DNA from: Aquabacterium sp. CECT 9606
GTDB taxonomy: Bacteria; Pseudomonadota; Gammaproteobacteria; Burkholderiales; Burkholderiaceae_C
Length of the DNA: 40,751 nucleotides
Direction: 5' to 3'
Assembly: GCF_918741295.1 (NCBI RefSeq)
Contig: NZ_CAKKNB010000008.1
Location: forward strand, 1-40,751
Below, one piece after another: positions 9,801 to 18,258 of this stretch. A program made the translations under genes and the position numbers. How positions within the stretch are numbered: the stretch's first letter is position 1; every line of letters starts with the position of its first letter. The notes under the pieces are model-generated. The model had not been told where the DNA came from. It saw nothing but the letters and a program-made list of their open reading frames with translations, and did not search any database.

Positions 9801-12800
9801 TGGCGATCTGGGCCGTGGTCATGGCCTTCAGGTCGGCCGTTTCAATCGAGGAGACCTGGTTGGTGTTCAGCGCGCCGATCTGCGTGGTGCTCAGGGCCGA
9901 CAGTTGCGCCGAGTTCAGGGTGGCGATCTGGTCGGTGGTCAGGGCGGCCACGCCAGCGGTGGTCAGGGCGCGCATGCTGGCCGTGTTGAGGCTGCCGATG
10001 TCGGCGGTCTCGATGGCGGCCACTTGCGCGGTCGTCAGCGAGGCGACCTGGCTGGTGCCCAGGGCAGCAATCTGCACGGTGGTGAAGCCCACGATCTGGT
10101 CGGTGGTCAGGGCAGCGATGCCGGCGTTGGTCAACGCGCGGGTCTCGGCCGTGGTCAGGGCGCCGATCTGGTCGGTGGTCAGCGAGGACACTTGCGTGGT
10201 CGTCAGGCTGGCGATCTGGGCCGTGGTCATGGCCTTCAGGTCGGTTGTTTCGATGGCGGCGATCTGCGCCGTGGTCATCGCGGCGATCTGGGCGGTGGCG
10301 AACGAAGCGATCTGCGCCGTGGTCATCAAGGCGATCTGATCGGTGGTCAGGGCGTTGACGGCGGCGGTGCTCAAGGCGCGGATGTCGGCCGTGTTCAGGG
10401 CGCCGATGTCACCGGTTTCAATCGCGGCCACTTGGGCCGTGTTCAGCGCGGCGACTTGGCTGGTGCTCAAGGCGGCGATCTGAACGGTGGTGAGGGCGAC
10501 GATCTGGTCCGTGGTCAGGGCAGCGACGCCGGCCGTGGTGATGGCACGCGCTTCGGCCGTGGTCAACACGCCGATCTGGTCCGTGGTCAAGGCGGACACT
10601 TGCGCCGTGTTCAGGCTGGCGATTTGCGACGTGGTCATCGCCTTCAGATCGGTGGTCTCGATGGCGGCGATCTGGTCGGTGGTCATCGCACCGATCTGGC
10701 TCGTGCCAAACGAGGCGATCTGAGCTGTGGTCATGACCGCGATCTGGTCGGTGGTCAGTGCTGCGACCGACGCCGTGTTCAGGGCGCGGATGTCGGCCGT
10801 GTTCAGGGCGCCGATGTCGCCGGTTTCAATCGCGACCACTTGGGCGGTGTTCAACGCGGCGACCTGGCTGGTGCCCAAGGCGGCGATCTGAACGGTGGTG
10901 AGGGCGACGATCTGGTCCGTGGTCAGGGCGGCGATGCCGGCCGTGGTGATGGCACGGGCTTCGGCCGTGGTCAGGACGCCGATCTGGTCAGTGGTCAGCG
11001 AGGACACTTGCGTGGTCGTCAGGCTGGCGATCTGGGCCGTGGTCATGGCCTTCAGGTCGGTCGTCTCGATGGCGGCGATCTGGGCCGTGGTCATCGCGAC
11101 GAGCTGGCTGGTGCCGAACGACGAGATCTGGGCCGTGGTCATGACCGCGATCTGGTCGGTGGTCAGGGCGTTGACGGCGGCGGTGTTCAAAGCGCGGATG
11201 TCGGCCGTGTTCAGCGCACCGATGTCACCGGTTTCAATCGCGGCGACTTGTGCCGTGTTCAGCGCGGCGACCTGGCTGGTGCCCAGGGCGGCGATCTGAA
11301 CGGTGGTCAGGGCGACGACCTGGTCCGTGGTCAAGGCAGCGATGCCGGCCGTGGTGATGGCGCGGGCTTCGGCCGTGGTCAAGGCGCCGATCTGGTCGGT
11401 GGTCAGGGCGGCCACTTGGTTTGTGGTCAGGCTGGCGATCTGGGCCGTGGTCATGACCTTCAGGTCTGTCGTCTGGATGGACGCGATCTGGTCGGTCGTC
11501 ATCGCGGCGATCTGGTTGGTGCCCAGCGAGGCGACTTGCGCCGTGGTCAGGTTGGCGATCTGGTCGGTGGTCAGGGCGTTGACGGCGGCCGTGGTCAGCG
11601 CGCGGATGTTGGCCGTGTTCAGGGCACCGATGTCACCGGTTTCAATCGCGGCAGCTTGCGCGGTGTTCAGCGCGGCGACCTGGTTGGTGCCCAAGGCGGA
11701 GATCTGAACCGTGTTCAATGCCACGACTTGGTCGGTGGTCAGTGCGGCGATGCCGGCAGTGGTCAGGGCGCGCGCTTCGGCCGTGGTCATCGCACCGACT
11801 TGGTCGGTGGTCAAGGCGGCCACTTGCGCGGTGGTCAAACCAGCGATCTGCGACGTGGTCATGGCCTTCAGGTCGACCGTCTCGATGGCGGCAATCTGGT
11901 CGGTGGTCATCACGACCACCTGGCTGGTGGCCAGCGACGACACTTGCGCCGAGGTCAGATTGGCGACCTGGTCGGTGGTCAACGCGGCGACGGCAGCGGT
12001 ACTCAGGGCCCGGATGTTGGCCGTGTTCAGCGCGCCGATGTCGGTCGTTTCAATCGCGGCGGCTTGCGCGGTGTTCAGCGCGGCGACCTGGTTGGTTCCC
12101 AGGGCCGAGATCTGGACCGTGTTCAGGGCCACGATCTGGTCGGTGGTCAGCGCGGCGACGCCCGCGGTGGTGATCGCACGGGTTTCGGCCGTGGTCAGGG
12201 CGCCGACCTGGTCGGTGGTCAAGGCGGCCACTTGCGCGGTGGTCAGGCCAGCGATCTGCGACGTGGTCATGGCCTTCAGATCGGTCGTCTCGATGGCGGC
12301 GATCTGGTCGGTGGTCATCGCGGCCACCTGGTTGGTGGCCAGCGAGGCGACTTGGGCCGTGTTCAGGTGAGCGACCTGGTCGGTGGTCAGCGCGGCGACA
12401 GCAGCAGTGCTCAGGGCACGGACGTGGCTGGTGTTCAGCGCGCCGATGTCGGTCGTTTCAATGGCTGCCACTTGTGCGGTGTTCAGCGCAGCGACCTGGC
12501 TGGTGCCCAGTGCGCTGATCTGGTCGGTGCCCAGCGCCACGATCTGGTCGGTGGTCAAGGCGGCGACGCCAGCCGTGGTCAGGGCCCGGATGTTGGCCGT
12601 GTTCATCACCGTGATCTGGTCGGTGGTCAGCGCGGCAACCTGGGCGGTGTTCAAGGCAGCGGCCTGGGCCGAGGTCAGGCCCTTCAGGTCGGCCGTCTCG
12701 ATGGCGGCGATCTGGTCGGTGGTCAGCGCGGCGATCTGAGTCGTGGCCAACGCGGCCAACTGGACCGAGTTCAGGTTCACGACCTGGTCGGTGGTCAAGG

Positions 12801-15800
12801 CGGCCACGGCCGAGGTGCTCAAGGCACGCATGTCGGCGGTGTTCAGCGCCACCACATCCTGGGTTTCAATGGCCGACACCTGGGCGGTGTTCAACACCGC
12901 CACTTGGGTGGTGGCCAGGGCGCCGATCTGGGCCGAGCTCAAAGCCACGATCTGGTCAGTGGTCAAGGCCGCGACGCCAGCGGTGCTGATGGCACGCGCT
13001 TCGGCGGTGGTCAGGGCCGTGATCTGGTCGGTGGTCAGCGAAGCGACTTGTGCGGTGTTCAGCGCACCGATCTGGGCCGTGGTCATGGCCTTGACATCGG
13101 TGGTTTCTAGGGCGCTGATCTGGTTGGTGTTCAGGGCAGCGATCTGGTTCGTGGCCAGCGCGGCGACCTGCGCGGTGTTCAGTGCGGCGACCTGGTCTGT
13201 GGTCAGCGCGGCCACGTTGGCGGTGCTCAGGGCCCGCACGGCGGCGGTGCTCAAGGCGCCAATGTCGCTGGTTTCGATGGCAGCGACCTGGGCGGTGTTC
13301 AGCGCAGCGATCTGGCTGGTGGCCAGCCCGCCGATCTGCGTGGTGCTCAGGGCCACCACCTGGTCGGTGGTCAGGGCCGTGACCTGGCTGGTGCTCAGCG
13401 CGGCGGTTTGTGCCGAGGTCAGCACGGAGATCTGGTCGGTGGTCAGCGCGCCGACGGCAGCGGTCGCCAAGGCGCGGATGCTGGCCGTGTTCAGGGCGGT
13501 GATGTCGGTGGTTTCAATGGCTGACACCTGGGCCGTGTTCAGCGCCGCGACCTGGTTGGTGGCCAGCGCGGAGATCTGCGCCGAGTTCAGGGCAACGATC
13601 TGGTCGGTGGTCAGGGCGGCCACTGCCGCCGTGTTCAGGGCGCGGACATGGGCCGTGTTCAATGAACCGACCTGGTCGGTGGTCAGGGTCACGATCTGCG
13701 CGGTGTTCAGCGCGGCGATCTGGGCGGTGGTCATGGCTCGCACGTCCAGCGTCTCGATGGGCGAGACCTGGTTGGTCGTCAATGCGGCAACCTGGGTGGT
13801 GGTCATGGACGCGATCTGCGTCGAGGTCAAAGCGACGATCTGGTCGGTCGTCAGTGCGGCGATGGCGGCAGTGCTCAAGACGCGCACATCGGCAGTGGTC
13901 AAGGCGCCAATGTCGGCGGTCTCGATCGCGGCGACCTGGTTGGTGTTCAGCGCAGCGACCTGGTTGGTGGCCAGCGCGCCCACTTGGGTCGAGTTCAGGG
14001 CGACGATCTGATCTGTGGTCAGCGCGGCGATGGCGGCGGTGCTCAAGGCCCTCACGTCGGCTGTGTTCAGCACGCCCACCTGGTCGGTGGTCAGCGCGGA
14101 GGCTTGGGCAGTGTTCAGCACCGCGACTTGGGCCGTGGTCATCACACGCAGGTCCACCGTTTCAATGGCGGCGACCTGGTCCGTGGTCAACGCGACCACT
14201 TGATTGGTGCCCAGCGAAGCGACCTGGGTCGAGCTCAGGTTGACGACCTGGTCGGTGGTCAGTGCGGCCACGGCCGAGGTGGTCAGGGCGCGCAAGCTGG
14301 CGGTGTTCAGGCTGCCGATGTCGGTGGTTTCAATCACGGACACTTGGGCGGTGTTCAGCGCGGCTGCCTGGCTGCTGCTCAGCACGCCGACTTGCGCCGA
14401 GTTCAAGGCCACGACCTGGTCGGTGGTCAGCACGGCAACCTGGTTGGTGCCCAGGGCGGCCACTTGCGTGGTGCTCAAGGCGGCGACCTGGTCGGTGGTC
14501 AGGCCTGTGACGGCAACCGAGTTCAGCACGCGCACGCTGGCGGTGCTCAGGGCGCTGATGTCGGTGGTTTCGATGGACGCGACCTGGGTCGAGTTCAGCG
14601 CGGCCACTTGCGAGGTGGACAGGGCGCCAATCTGGGCCGAGTTCATGGCCACGACCTGGTCGGTCGTCAGCGCGGCAGTGGCGGCTGTGGTGAGCGCACG
14701 CACGTCGGCCGTGTTCAGCACTGCGATCTGGTCGGTGGTCAGGGCGGCCACTTGGGCGGTGTTCAGCGCGGCAGCTTGTGCCGTGGTCAGCACGCGCACA
14801 TCAGCGGTCTCGATGGCGGCGATCTGGTCTGTTCTCAACGAAGCGACCTGGCTGGTGCTCAGCGAGGCGACCTGAGTCGAAGTCAAGGCGGCGATCTGGT
14901 CGGTGCTCAGCGCACCCACCGCGACGGTGTTGAAGGCGCGGATGGAGGCGGTGCTCAGCGCGCCGATGTCGGCGGTCTCGATGGCCGAGACTTGGCTCGA
15001 GGTGAGGGCGGCGACCTGGGTGGTGCCCAGCGCAGCCACTTGGGCCGAGTTCAAGGCCGCGATCTGGTCGGTGGTCAAGGCGGCGATGCCGGCGGTGGTC
15101 AAAGCCCGCACTTCGGCGGTGTTCAGGGCGCCGATCTGGTCGGTCGTCAGCGCAATCACCTGGGCCGTGTTGAAGGCGGCGATCTGGCTGGTGGTCATGA
15201 CGCGCAGGTCAGCCGTGTCAATGGCGGCGACCTGGTCGGTGCGCAGGGCCGCGACCTGGTTCGTGGCCAAGGTTGAAATCTGTGCGGAGTTCAAGGCCGC
15301 GACCTGGTCGGTCGTCAGGGCGTTGATGGCAGCGGTCGTCAGGGCGCGGATGCTGGCGGTGTTGAAGGCCGAGATGTCGCTGGTGTCAATCACCGACACT
15401 TGCGCCGTGTTCAGTGCGCCGACCTGGGTTGTGCCCAAGGCCGCGATCTGGGCGGTGTTCAGAGCCACGATCTGGTCGGTGGTCAATGCGGCGATGCCGG
15501 CGGTGCTCAGCACGCGCACGTCGGCCGTCGTCAGCACGCCGATCTGGTCGGTGGTCAGTGCCGACAGTTGGGCGGTGTTCATCGCGGCCACTTGGGCGGT
15601 GCTCATGACCGCCAGGTCGGTGGTTTCGATCGCGGCCACTTGGGCGGTGTTCAAGGCGGCGACCTGGTTGGTGGCGAAGGAGGCCACTTGCGTCGAACTC
15701 AGCGCGGCGATCTGGTCAGTGGTCAGCGCGGCGACGGCTGCGGTCGTCAAGGCGCGCATGCTGGCGGTGTTGAGCGCGCTGATGTCGCTGGTGTCGATCG

Positions 15801-16899
15801 ACGACACTTGCGCCGTGTTCAGTGCGGCCACTTGGCTGGTGCCCAGGGCGGAGATCTGCGCGGTGTTCAGCGCCACGACCTGGTCGGTCGTCAAGGCGGC
15901 CACCCCAGCGGTGGTCAGGGCCCGCACGCCGGCGGTGGTCAAGGCGCCCACCTGGTCGGTGGTCAAGGCGGCCACGTGGCTGGTGTTGAACGCGGCCACT
16001 TGGGCGGTGCTCATCACGCCCACGTCAACGGTTTCAATCGCGGCGACCTGGTCTGTCGTCAGCGCGGCGATCTGGTTGGTGGCGAAGGCGTTCACCTGCG
16101 ACGTGGTCAAGGCGGCGATCTGGTCGGTCGTCAACGCGGCGACGGCGGCGGTGTTCAACGCGCGGATGTCCGCCGTGTTCAGGGCGCCAATGTCCGAGGT
16201 GTCGATGGACGAGATCTGACGCGTGTTCAGCGCGGCGACCTGGGTCGTGCTCAAGGCGGCGATCTGCACCGTTGTCAGGGCAACGATCTGGTCGGTGGTC
16301 AAAGCGGCGATGCCCGCCGTGGTGATGGCGCGGGTTTCGGCAGTGGTCAGTGCCCCGACCTGGTCCGTGTTCAGCGACGAGATCTGCGCGGTGGTCATCG
16401 CGGCGATCTGAGCGGTGGTCAGCGTGCGCAGATCCACCGTGTCGATCGCGGCGATTTGTGCGGTGTTCATGGCCACGATCTGCGTGGTGGCCAGCGAAGA
16501 CAACTGGGCCGAATTCAAGGCCGAGATCTGATCGGTGGTCAAGGCGCCCACCGCCGAGGTGGTCAGCACCCGGATGGCCGCTGTGTTCAGGGCGCCAATG
16601 TCGGTGGTTTCAATGGCGGACACCTGGGCTGTGTTCAGCACCGCCACCTGGCTGGTGCTCAACGCAGCAAGGTGCGTGGTGTTCATGGCGGCGACCTGGT
16701 CGCTCGTGAGTGCGGCCACCGAGGCCGTGGTCAGCGCTCGAATGTCGGCGGTTTCAATGGCTTCAATCTGGGCTGTCGTGAGCGCAGCGATCTGGGCCGT
16801 GTTGAACAGAGCCCAGTCGGATGTGGCGAGGTTGACGATCGATTGGGTCGAAAGTGCCGCGATCTGCGTGGTGGACAGCAGTGGAATCAACGAAGCCAT
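6880..16899 (-). CDS. Giant octapeptide-repeat surface protein A with C-terminal calcium-binding domain
   Basis: The protein has 3339 residues. The ATG at 16899 is preceded by AAGGGG about 8 bases upstream. After a short N-terminus (MASLIPLLSTTQIAALSTQ, Trp29), residues from about 9 to 3062 are octads of the form A-L-T-T-D-Q-I-V in a 17-octad (136-residue) super-repeat. Within one super-repeat, TDQ octads sit at positions 1, 8 and 15, acidic IET octads at 5 and 12, and Arg-ending octads at 6 and 16. The last 270 or so residues differ: they contain four DxNxDG-type loops starting near D3073, D3114, D3151 and D3173, as in EF-hand or type I secretion substrates. There is no N-terminal signal peptide, which fits export by a C-terminal signal. 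It is probably a calcium-dependent, exported surface fibre or adhesin. The calcium loops are seen; the export route and adhesion role are inferred. Confidence 0.88.
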   Translation of the reverse strand: MASLIPLLSTTQIAALSTQSIVNLATSDWALFNTAQIAALTTAQIEAIETADIRALTTASVAALTSDQVAAMNTTHLAALSTSQVAVLNTAQVSAIETTDIGALNTAAIRVLTTSAVGALTTDQISALNSAQLSSLATTQIVAMNTAQIAAIDTVDLRTLTTAQIAAMTTAQISSLNTDQVGALTTAETRAITTAGIAALTTDQIVALTTVQIAALSTTQVAALNTRQISSIDTSDIGALNTADIRALNTAAVAALTTDQIAALTTSQVNAFATNQIAALTTDQVAAIETVDVGVMSTAQVAAFNTSHVAALTTDQVGALTTAGVRALTTAGVAALTTDQVVALNTAQISALGTSQVAALNTAQVSSIDTSDISALNTASMRALTTAAVAALTTDQIAALSSTQVASFATNQVAALNTAQVAAIETTDLAVMSTAQVAAMNTAQLSALTTDQIGVLTTADVRVLSTAGIAALTTDQIVALNTAQIAALGTTQVGALNTAQVSVIDTSDISAFNTASIRALTTAAINALTTDQVAALNSAQISTLATNQVAALRTDQVAAIDTADLRVMTTSQIAAFNTAQVIALTTDQIGALNTAEVRALTTAGIAALTTDQIAALNSAQVAALGTTQVAALTSSQVSAIETADIGALSTASIRAFNTVAVGALSTDQIAALTSTQVASLSTSQVASLRTDQIAAIETADVRVLTTAQAAALNTAQVAALTTDQIAVLNTADVRALTTAATAALTTDQVVAMNSAQIGALSTSQVAALNSTQVASIETTDISALSTASVRVLNSVAVTGLTTDQVAALSTTQVAALGTNQVAVLTTDQVVALNSAQVGVLSSSQAAALNTAQVSVIETTDIGSLNTASLRALTTSAVAALTTDQVVNLSSTQVASLGTNQVVALTTDQVAAIETVDLRVMTTAQVAVLNTAQASALTTDQVGVLNTADVRALSTAAIAALTTDQIVALNSTQVGALATNQVAALNTNQVAAIETADIGALTTADVRVLSTAAIAALTTDQIVALTSTQIASMTTTQVAALTTNQVSPIETLDVRAMTTAQIAALNTAQIVTLTTDQVGSLNTAHVRALNTAAVAALTTDQIVALNSAQISALATNQVAALNTAQVSAIETTDITALNTASIRALATAAVGALTTDQISVLTSAQTAALSTSQVTALTTDQVVALSTTQIGGLATSQIAALNTAQVAAIETSDIGALSTAAVRALSTANVAALTTDQVAALNTAQVAALATNQIAALNTNQISALETTDVKAMTTAQIGALNTAQVASLTTDQITALTTAEARAISTAGVAALTTDQIVALSSAQIGALATTQVAVLNTAQVSAIETQDVVALNTADMRALSTSAVAALTTDQVVNLNSVQLAALATTQIAALTTDQIAAIETADLKGLTSAQAAALNTAQVAALTTDQITVMNTANIRALTTAGVAALTTDQIVALGTDQISALGTSQVAALNTAQVAAIETTDIGALNTSHVRALSTAAVAALTTDQVAHLNTAQVASLATNQVAAMTTDQIAAIETTDLKAMTTSQIAGLTTAQVAALTTDQVGALTTAETRAITTAGVAALTTDQIVALNTVQISALGTNQVAALNTAQAAAIETTDIGALNTANIRALSTAAVAALTTDQVANLTSAQVSSLATSQVVVMTTDQIAAIETVDLKAMTTSQIAGLTTAQVAALTTDQVGAMTTAEARALTTAGIAALTTDQVVALNTVQISALGTNQVAALNTAQAAAIETGDIGALNTANIRALTTAAVNALTTDQIANLTTAQVASLGTNQIAAMTTDQIASIQTTDLKVMTTAQIASLTTNQVAALTTDQIGALTTAEARAITTAGIAALTTDQVVALTTVQIAALGTSQVAALNTAQVAAIETGDIGALNTADIRALNTAAVNALTTDQIAVMTTAQISSFGTSQLVAMTTAQIAAIETTDLKAMTTAQIASLTTTQVSSLTTDQIGVLTTAEARAITTAGIAALTTDQIVALTTVQIAALGTSQVAALNTAQVVAIETGDIGALNTADIRALNTASVAALTTDQIAVMTTAQIASFGTSQIGAMTTDQIAAIETTDLKAMTTSQIASLNTAQVSALTTDQIGVLTTAEARAITTAGVAALTTDQIVALTTVQIAALSTSQVAALNTAQVAAIETGDIGALNTADIRALSTAAVNALTTDQIALMTTAQIASFATAQIAAMTTAQIAAIETTDLKAMTTAQIASLTTTQVSSLTTDQIGALTTAETRALTNAGIAALTTDQIVGFTTVQIAALGTSQVASLTTAQVAAIETADIGSLNTASMRALTTAGVAALTTDQIATLNSAQLSALSTTQIGALNTNQVSSIETADLKAMTTAQIASLNTAQVASLTTDQIGVLTTAETRALTTASIAALTTDQIVALSSTQLGALSTQQIGALNTAQVSAIETTDIAGLNTADIRALNTANVAALTTDQIAVMTTAQIAAFGTTQIGALTTNQVSSIETTDLKAMTTAQIASLNTAQVSSLTTAQINVLTTAEVRALTTAGIAALTTDQIVALSTTQIAALGTTQVAALNTAQVSAIETTDMGALNTADMRALTTTSLAALTTDQVAVLNSAQLAALSTTQVSALTTDQIAAIETADIKAMTTAQIGALTTAQVTALTTDQINVLTTAETRAFTTAGMAALTTDQIVALTTAQIASLGSTQVAALTTAQVAAIDTADIGALTTTNIRALTTAGVAALTTDQVANLTSTQVAALSTTQLVSLNTAQISSIETTDLKAMTTAQIAGLTTTQIGALTTDQIGVLTTAEVRAFTTVGIGALTTDQIAALSTTQIGALGTNQVAALNTAQISAIETTDITALNTADIRALTTSGVAALTTDQIAAMTTAQISAFATSQIGSLTTNQIAAIETTDLKAMTTAQIASFNTAQVSSFGTDQIAVLTTAQVVAFTTTNIAALTSTEVAAFDTVAIHVLTTSQVAALNTSAISVLDTADIVAFTTAGVHAFTTAQIAALNTDAVAAFTTTQIHELTTTQMQAFTTDQIVALETTDLAALSMTQSVAFTSTQVGAMSAAQVDALISASPIVLDLNGDGVHTTSAAHGNTFDLNATGATSQHGWTSSGDGLLVMDRNHDGTINNGTELFGTGTTLANGQRAGDGYAALRELDSNHDGKITAADAHFKDLQVWVDGNGDGITNAGELKTLASLGIIELDLGAKTGTEIDNGNLLGLVSGYKTSDGASHDMADVWFSKEVGSSTTTATTVPVDDANLHATVQASAAASATGAAGEDGTKPATPLAVSAQDLLSDRGQDLLAGHADPAASQTTLDVASVTHHLPLVPIDHTQLVDDKQNNLLI
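7720..16875 (-). repeat. Nested tandem repeat: 24-bp unit inside a 408-bp super-repeat (gene A)
   Basis: The same landmark (ccgatgtc followed by ccggtttcaat) begins at 10403, 10811, 11219 and 11627, each 408 bp from the last. The copies between about 10330 and 12400 are the most alike, while those at both ends are more diverged, as expected when a tandem array expands and homogenises in its middle. About 22 super-repeats are present. Confidence 0.9.
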
Positions 16900-16933
16900 A
16901 AGTCAAACCCCTTGGGTGTAAATCACACTGAAA

Positions 16934-17026
16934 AGCGGCTTCGGGTCATGAAAAGCACCAACCAGCCGCTCATCAAAAAAAGAATTGATAAATCTGCATG
17001 GAGGCTAAATCCGGGACCAAGCCTCC
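16934..17026 (-). promoter_or_regulatory. Probable 5' leader of gene A with two hairpins
   Basis: Two inverted repeats lie upstream of the gene A start. AGCGGCT at 16934-16940 pairs with AGCCGCT at 16964-16970, and GGAGGCT at 17000-17006 pairs with AGCCTCC at 17020-17026. A run of seven A (16975-16981, seven T on the minus strand) lies between them. They could be leader structures or a distant terminator for murI, which is transcribed in the same direction. No riboswitch class was recognised. Confidence 0.3.
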
Positions 17027-17109
17027 AAAGCTTGAATAAGCCGGGGCATTCAGAACCGATTTCAGCCCGCGAGATTCTTCAAGTCATCCTCGGACTTATC
17101 GGCGCGGTC

Positions 17110-17138
17110 TAAATAGACTGAAGGCGAGGGGTGGTCGA
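17110..17138 (-). promoter_or_regulatory. Possible sigma-70-like promoter for gene A
   Basis: Read on the minus strand, TCGACC (17138-17133) and TATTTA (17115-17110) are separated by 17 bases. The match to the consensus is modest: four of six bases in the -35 box and a partial match in the -10 box. It would give a leader of about 200 nt. It is proposed mainly because of its spacing and its place between the palindrome at 17173 and the gene A start. Confidence 0.25.
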
Positions 17139-17172
17139 TGGGCTTGACCAAAAGGTGGAGATGCACGGCAGC

Positions 17173-17190
17173 GCGTGAACTGCATCACGC
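17173..17190. promoter_or_regulatory. CRP/FNR-family-like binding palindrome
   Basis: The sequence GCGTGAACTGCATCACGC is a perfect 6-6-6 palindrome with the GTGA-N6-TCAC core typical of CRP-type regulators (known for CRP, Vfr and Clp). It lies about 78 bases upstream of the predicted start of the proposed gene A promoter. Two direct copies of CCAAAAGGTGG flank it at 17148-17158 and 17202-17212, 54 bp apart. The rest of the 378-bp gap between gene A and murI shows no gene. Confidence 0.4.
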
Positions 17191-17277
17191 AGTCCACTTA
17201 TCCAAAAGGTGGTGACTTGATGTTTCTGCCGGGTAAACGGTGCCCGCCCGTCTACTTTTTAACGGCCGCCCGGGGAA

Positions 17278-18123
17278 TTACGGGAATACGCTGACTTGGG
17301 CCTTCAAGTCGAGCCAACGGTCGGCCACCTGGGCCAAATGGCTCACCGATCCGCTTGTCCACAATTGAGTTGTGGGCTTGTAGTCTGGGCGGGGCAAGCG
17401 GGGCAGCTCGGCGCTGACCCGTTGCGTTTGACGCGCCACGGCCTGTGCCGTGTCAATGATGCGCACCTTGGGTCCCAGCGCTTGCTGAAACAGGGGCGCG
17501 ACAAAGGGGTAGTGTGTGCAGCCCAGCACCACGGTATCGACCTGGGCCTCACGCAGCGGTTGGGAGAAGGTCTCGACCAGTGCCCGCAAGGCGGGGCTGT
17601 CCAGGTGGCCCGCCTCGATCTCCTTGGCCAACCCTGGGCAGGGTTGCAACACGATCAGGGCATCTTGGCCATGCATTTCAATCAAGCGTTTGAATTTGTC
17701 GCTGGCCAGGGTGCCCGGCGTGGCCAGCACCCCAATGCGTTTGTTGACCGACACAGCCACCGCCGGTTTGACGCCCGGCTCAACCCCGACGATGGGCAGC
17801 TCGGGCCAACGCTGGCGCAGCGTGTGCACCGCCATGGCCGTGGCCGTGTTGCAGGCGACCACGATGACCTGTGCGCCCTGGCTCAGCAAAAATTCGCTGA
17901 TCGCCAGTGCCCGGCCAGCGATGAAGGCATCGTCGCGCTCGCCATAAGGCGCATTGCCGGAGTCCGCCACATATAAGAGTTGCGCCAATGGCATGTGCTG
18001 CCGCAGATCCCGCAGCACCGACAGCCCGCCCAACCCCGAGTCGAACAGCCCAATGCGCAATCCTTCACCAAGAGAGGTGTCGAGGAGGGGCGAGGCAGGA
18101 GGCACAATGTCGGGTTGGGTCAT
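17278..18123 (-). CDS. murI: Glutamate racemase
   Basis: The protein has 281 residues, the usual length for this family. It interconverts L- and D-glutamate in the cytoplasm and so supplies D-Glu for peptidoglycan. The N-terminal motif GLFDSGLGGLSVL is typical. Both catalytic cysteines are present: Cys91 in VACNTA and Cys202 in GCTHYP. The family pocket motif DSGNAPYG is also seen near residue 54. The gene is divergent from etfB, with about 135 bp between them, and is unrelated in function to the giant gene downstream. The stop is TAA at its left end. The start at 18123 gives a short N-terminal extension (about 20 residues) before the conserved core, so a later start is possible, but no better ATG is seen. 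Confidence 0.95.
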   Translation of the reverse strand: MTQPDIVPPASPLLDTSLGEGLRIGLFDSGLGGLSVLRDLRQHMPLAQLLYVADSGNAPYGERDDAFIAGRALAISEFLLSQGAQVIVVACNTATAMAVHTLRQRWPELPIVGVEPGVKPAVAVSVNKRIGVLATPGTLASDKFKRLIEMHGQDALIVLQPCPGLAKEIEAGHLDSPALRALVETFSQPLREAQVDTVVLGCTHYPFVAPLFQQALGPKVRIIDTAQAVARQTQRVSAELPRLPRPDYKPTTQLWTSGSVSHLAQVADRWLDLKAQVSVFP

Positions 18124-18258
18124 GTGGGCGCTATTTTCCTCTGAATAGAGGGGGCAAAAGCGGTCCGAAGCCCAGAACTCGCGCTAGAATCGAACGATCG
18201 TGCTTTTTTAGGCATGTTTTTCTTATCAACTATTCCTCATGACGCAGGAGAACAAGGC

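Noticed and set aside
7135..13110. Open plus-strand frame of 1991 codons rich in GGQGxDLGG repeats, and a similar one of 1114 codons at 2529-5873
   Set aside because: They are antisense shadows of the octapeptide genes. A 24-bp repeat with few stop-prone triplets keeps several frames open. The minus-strand frames have proper starts, ribosome sites, a domain end and residue patterns at 17-octad spacing.
1..16899. TAL-effector-like repeats, because octads such as LTTDQIVAL resemble LTPDQVVAI
   Set aside because: TALE repeats are 33-35 residues with variable di-residues. Here the period is 8 and 136, no such di-residue site exists, and the protein ends in calcium-binding loops.
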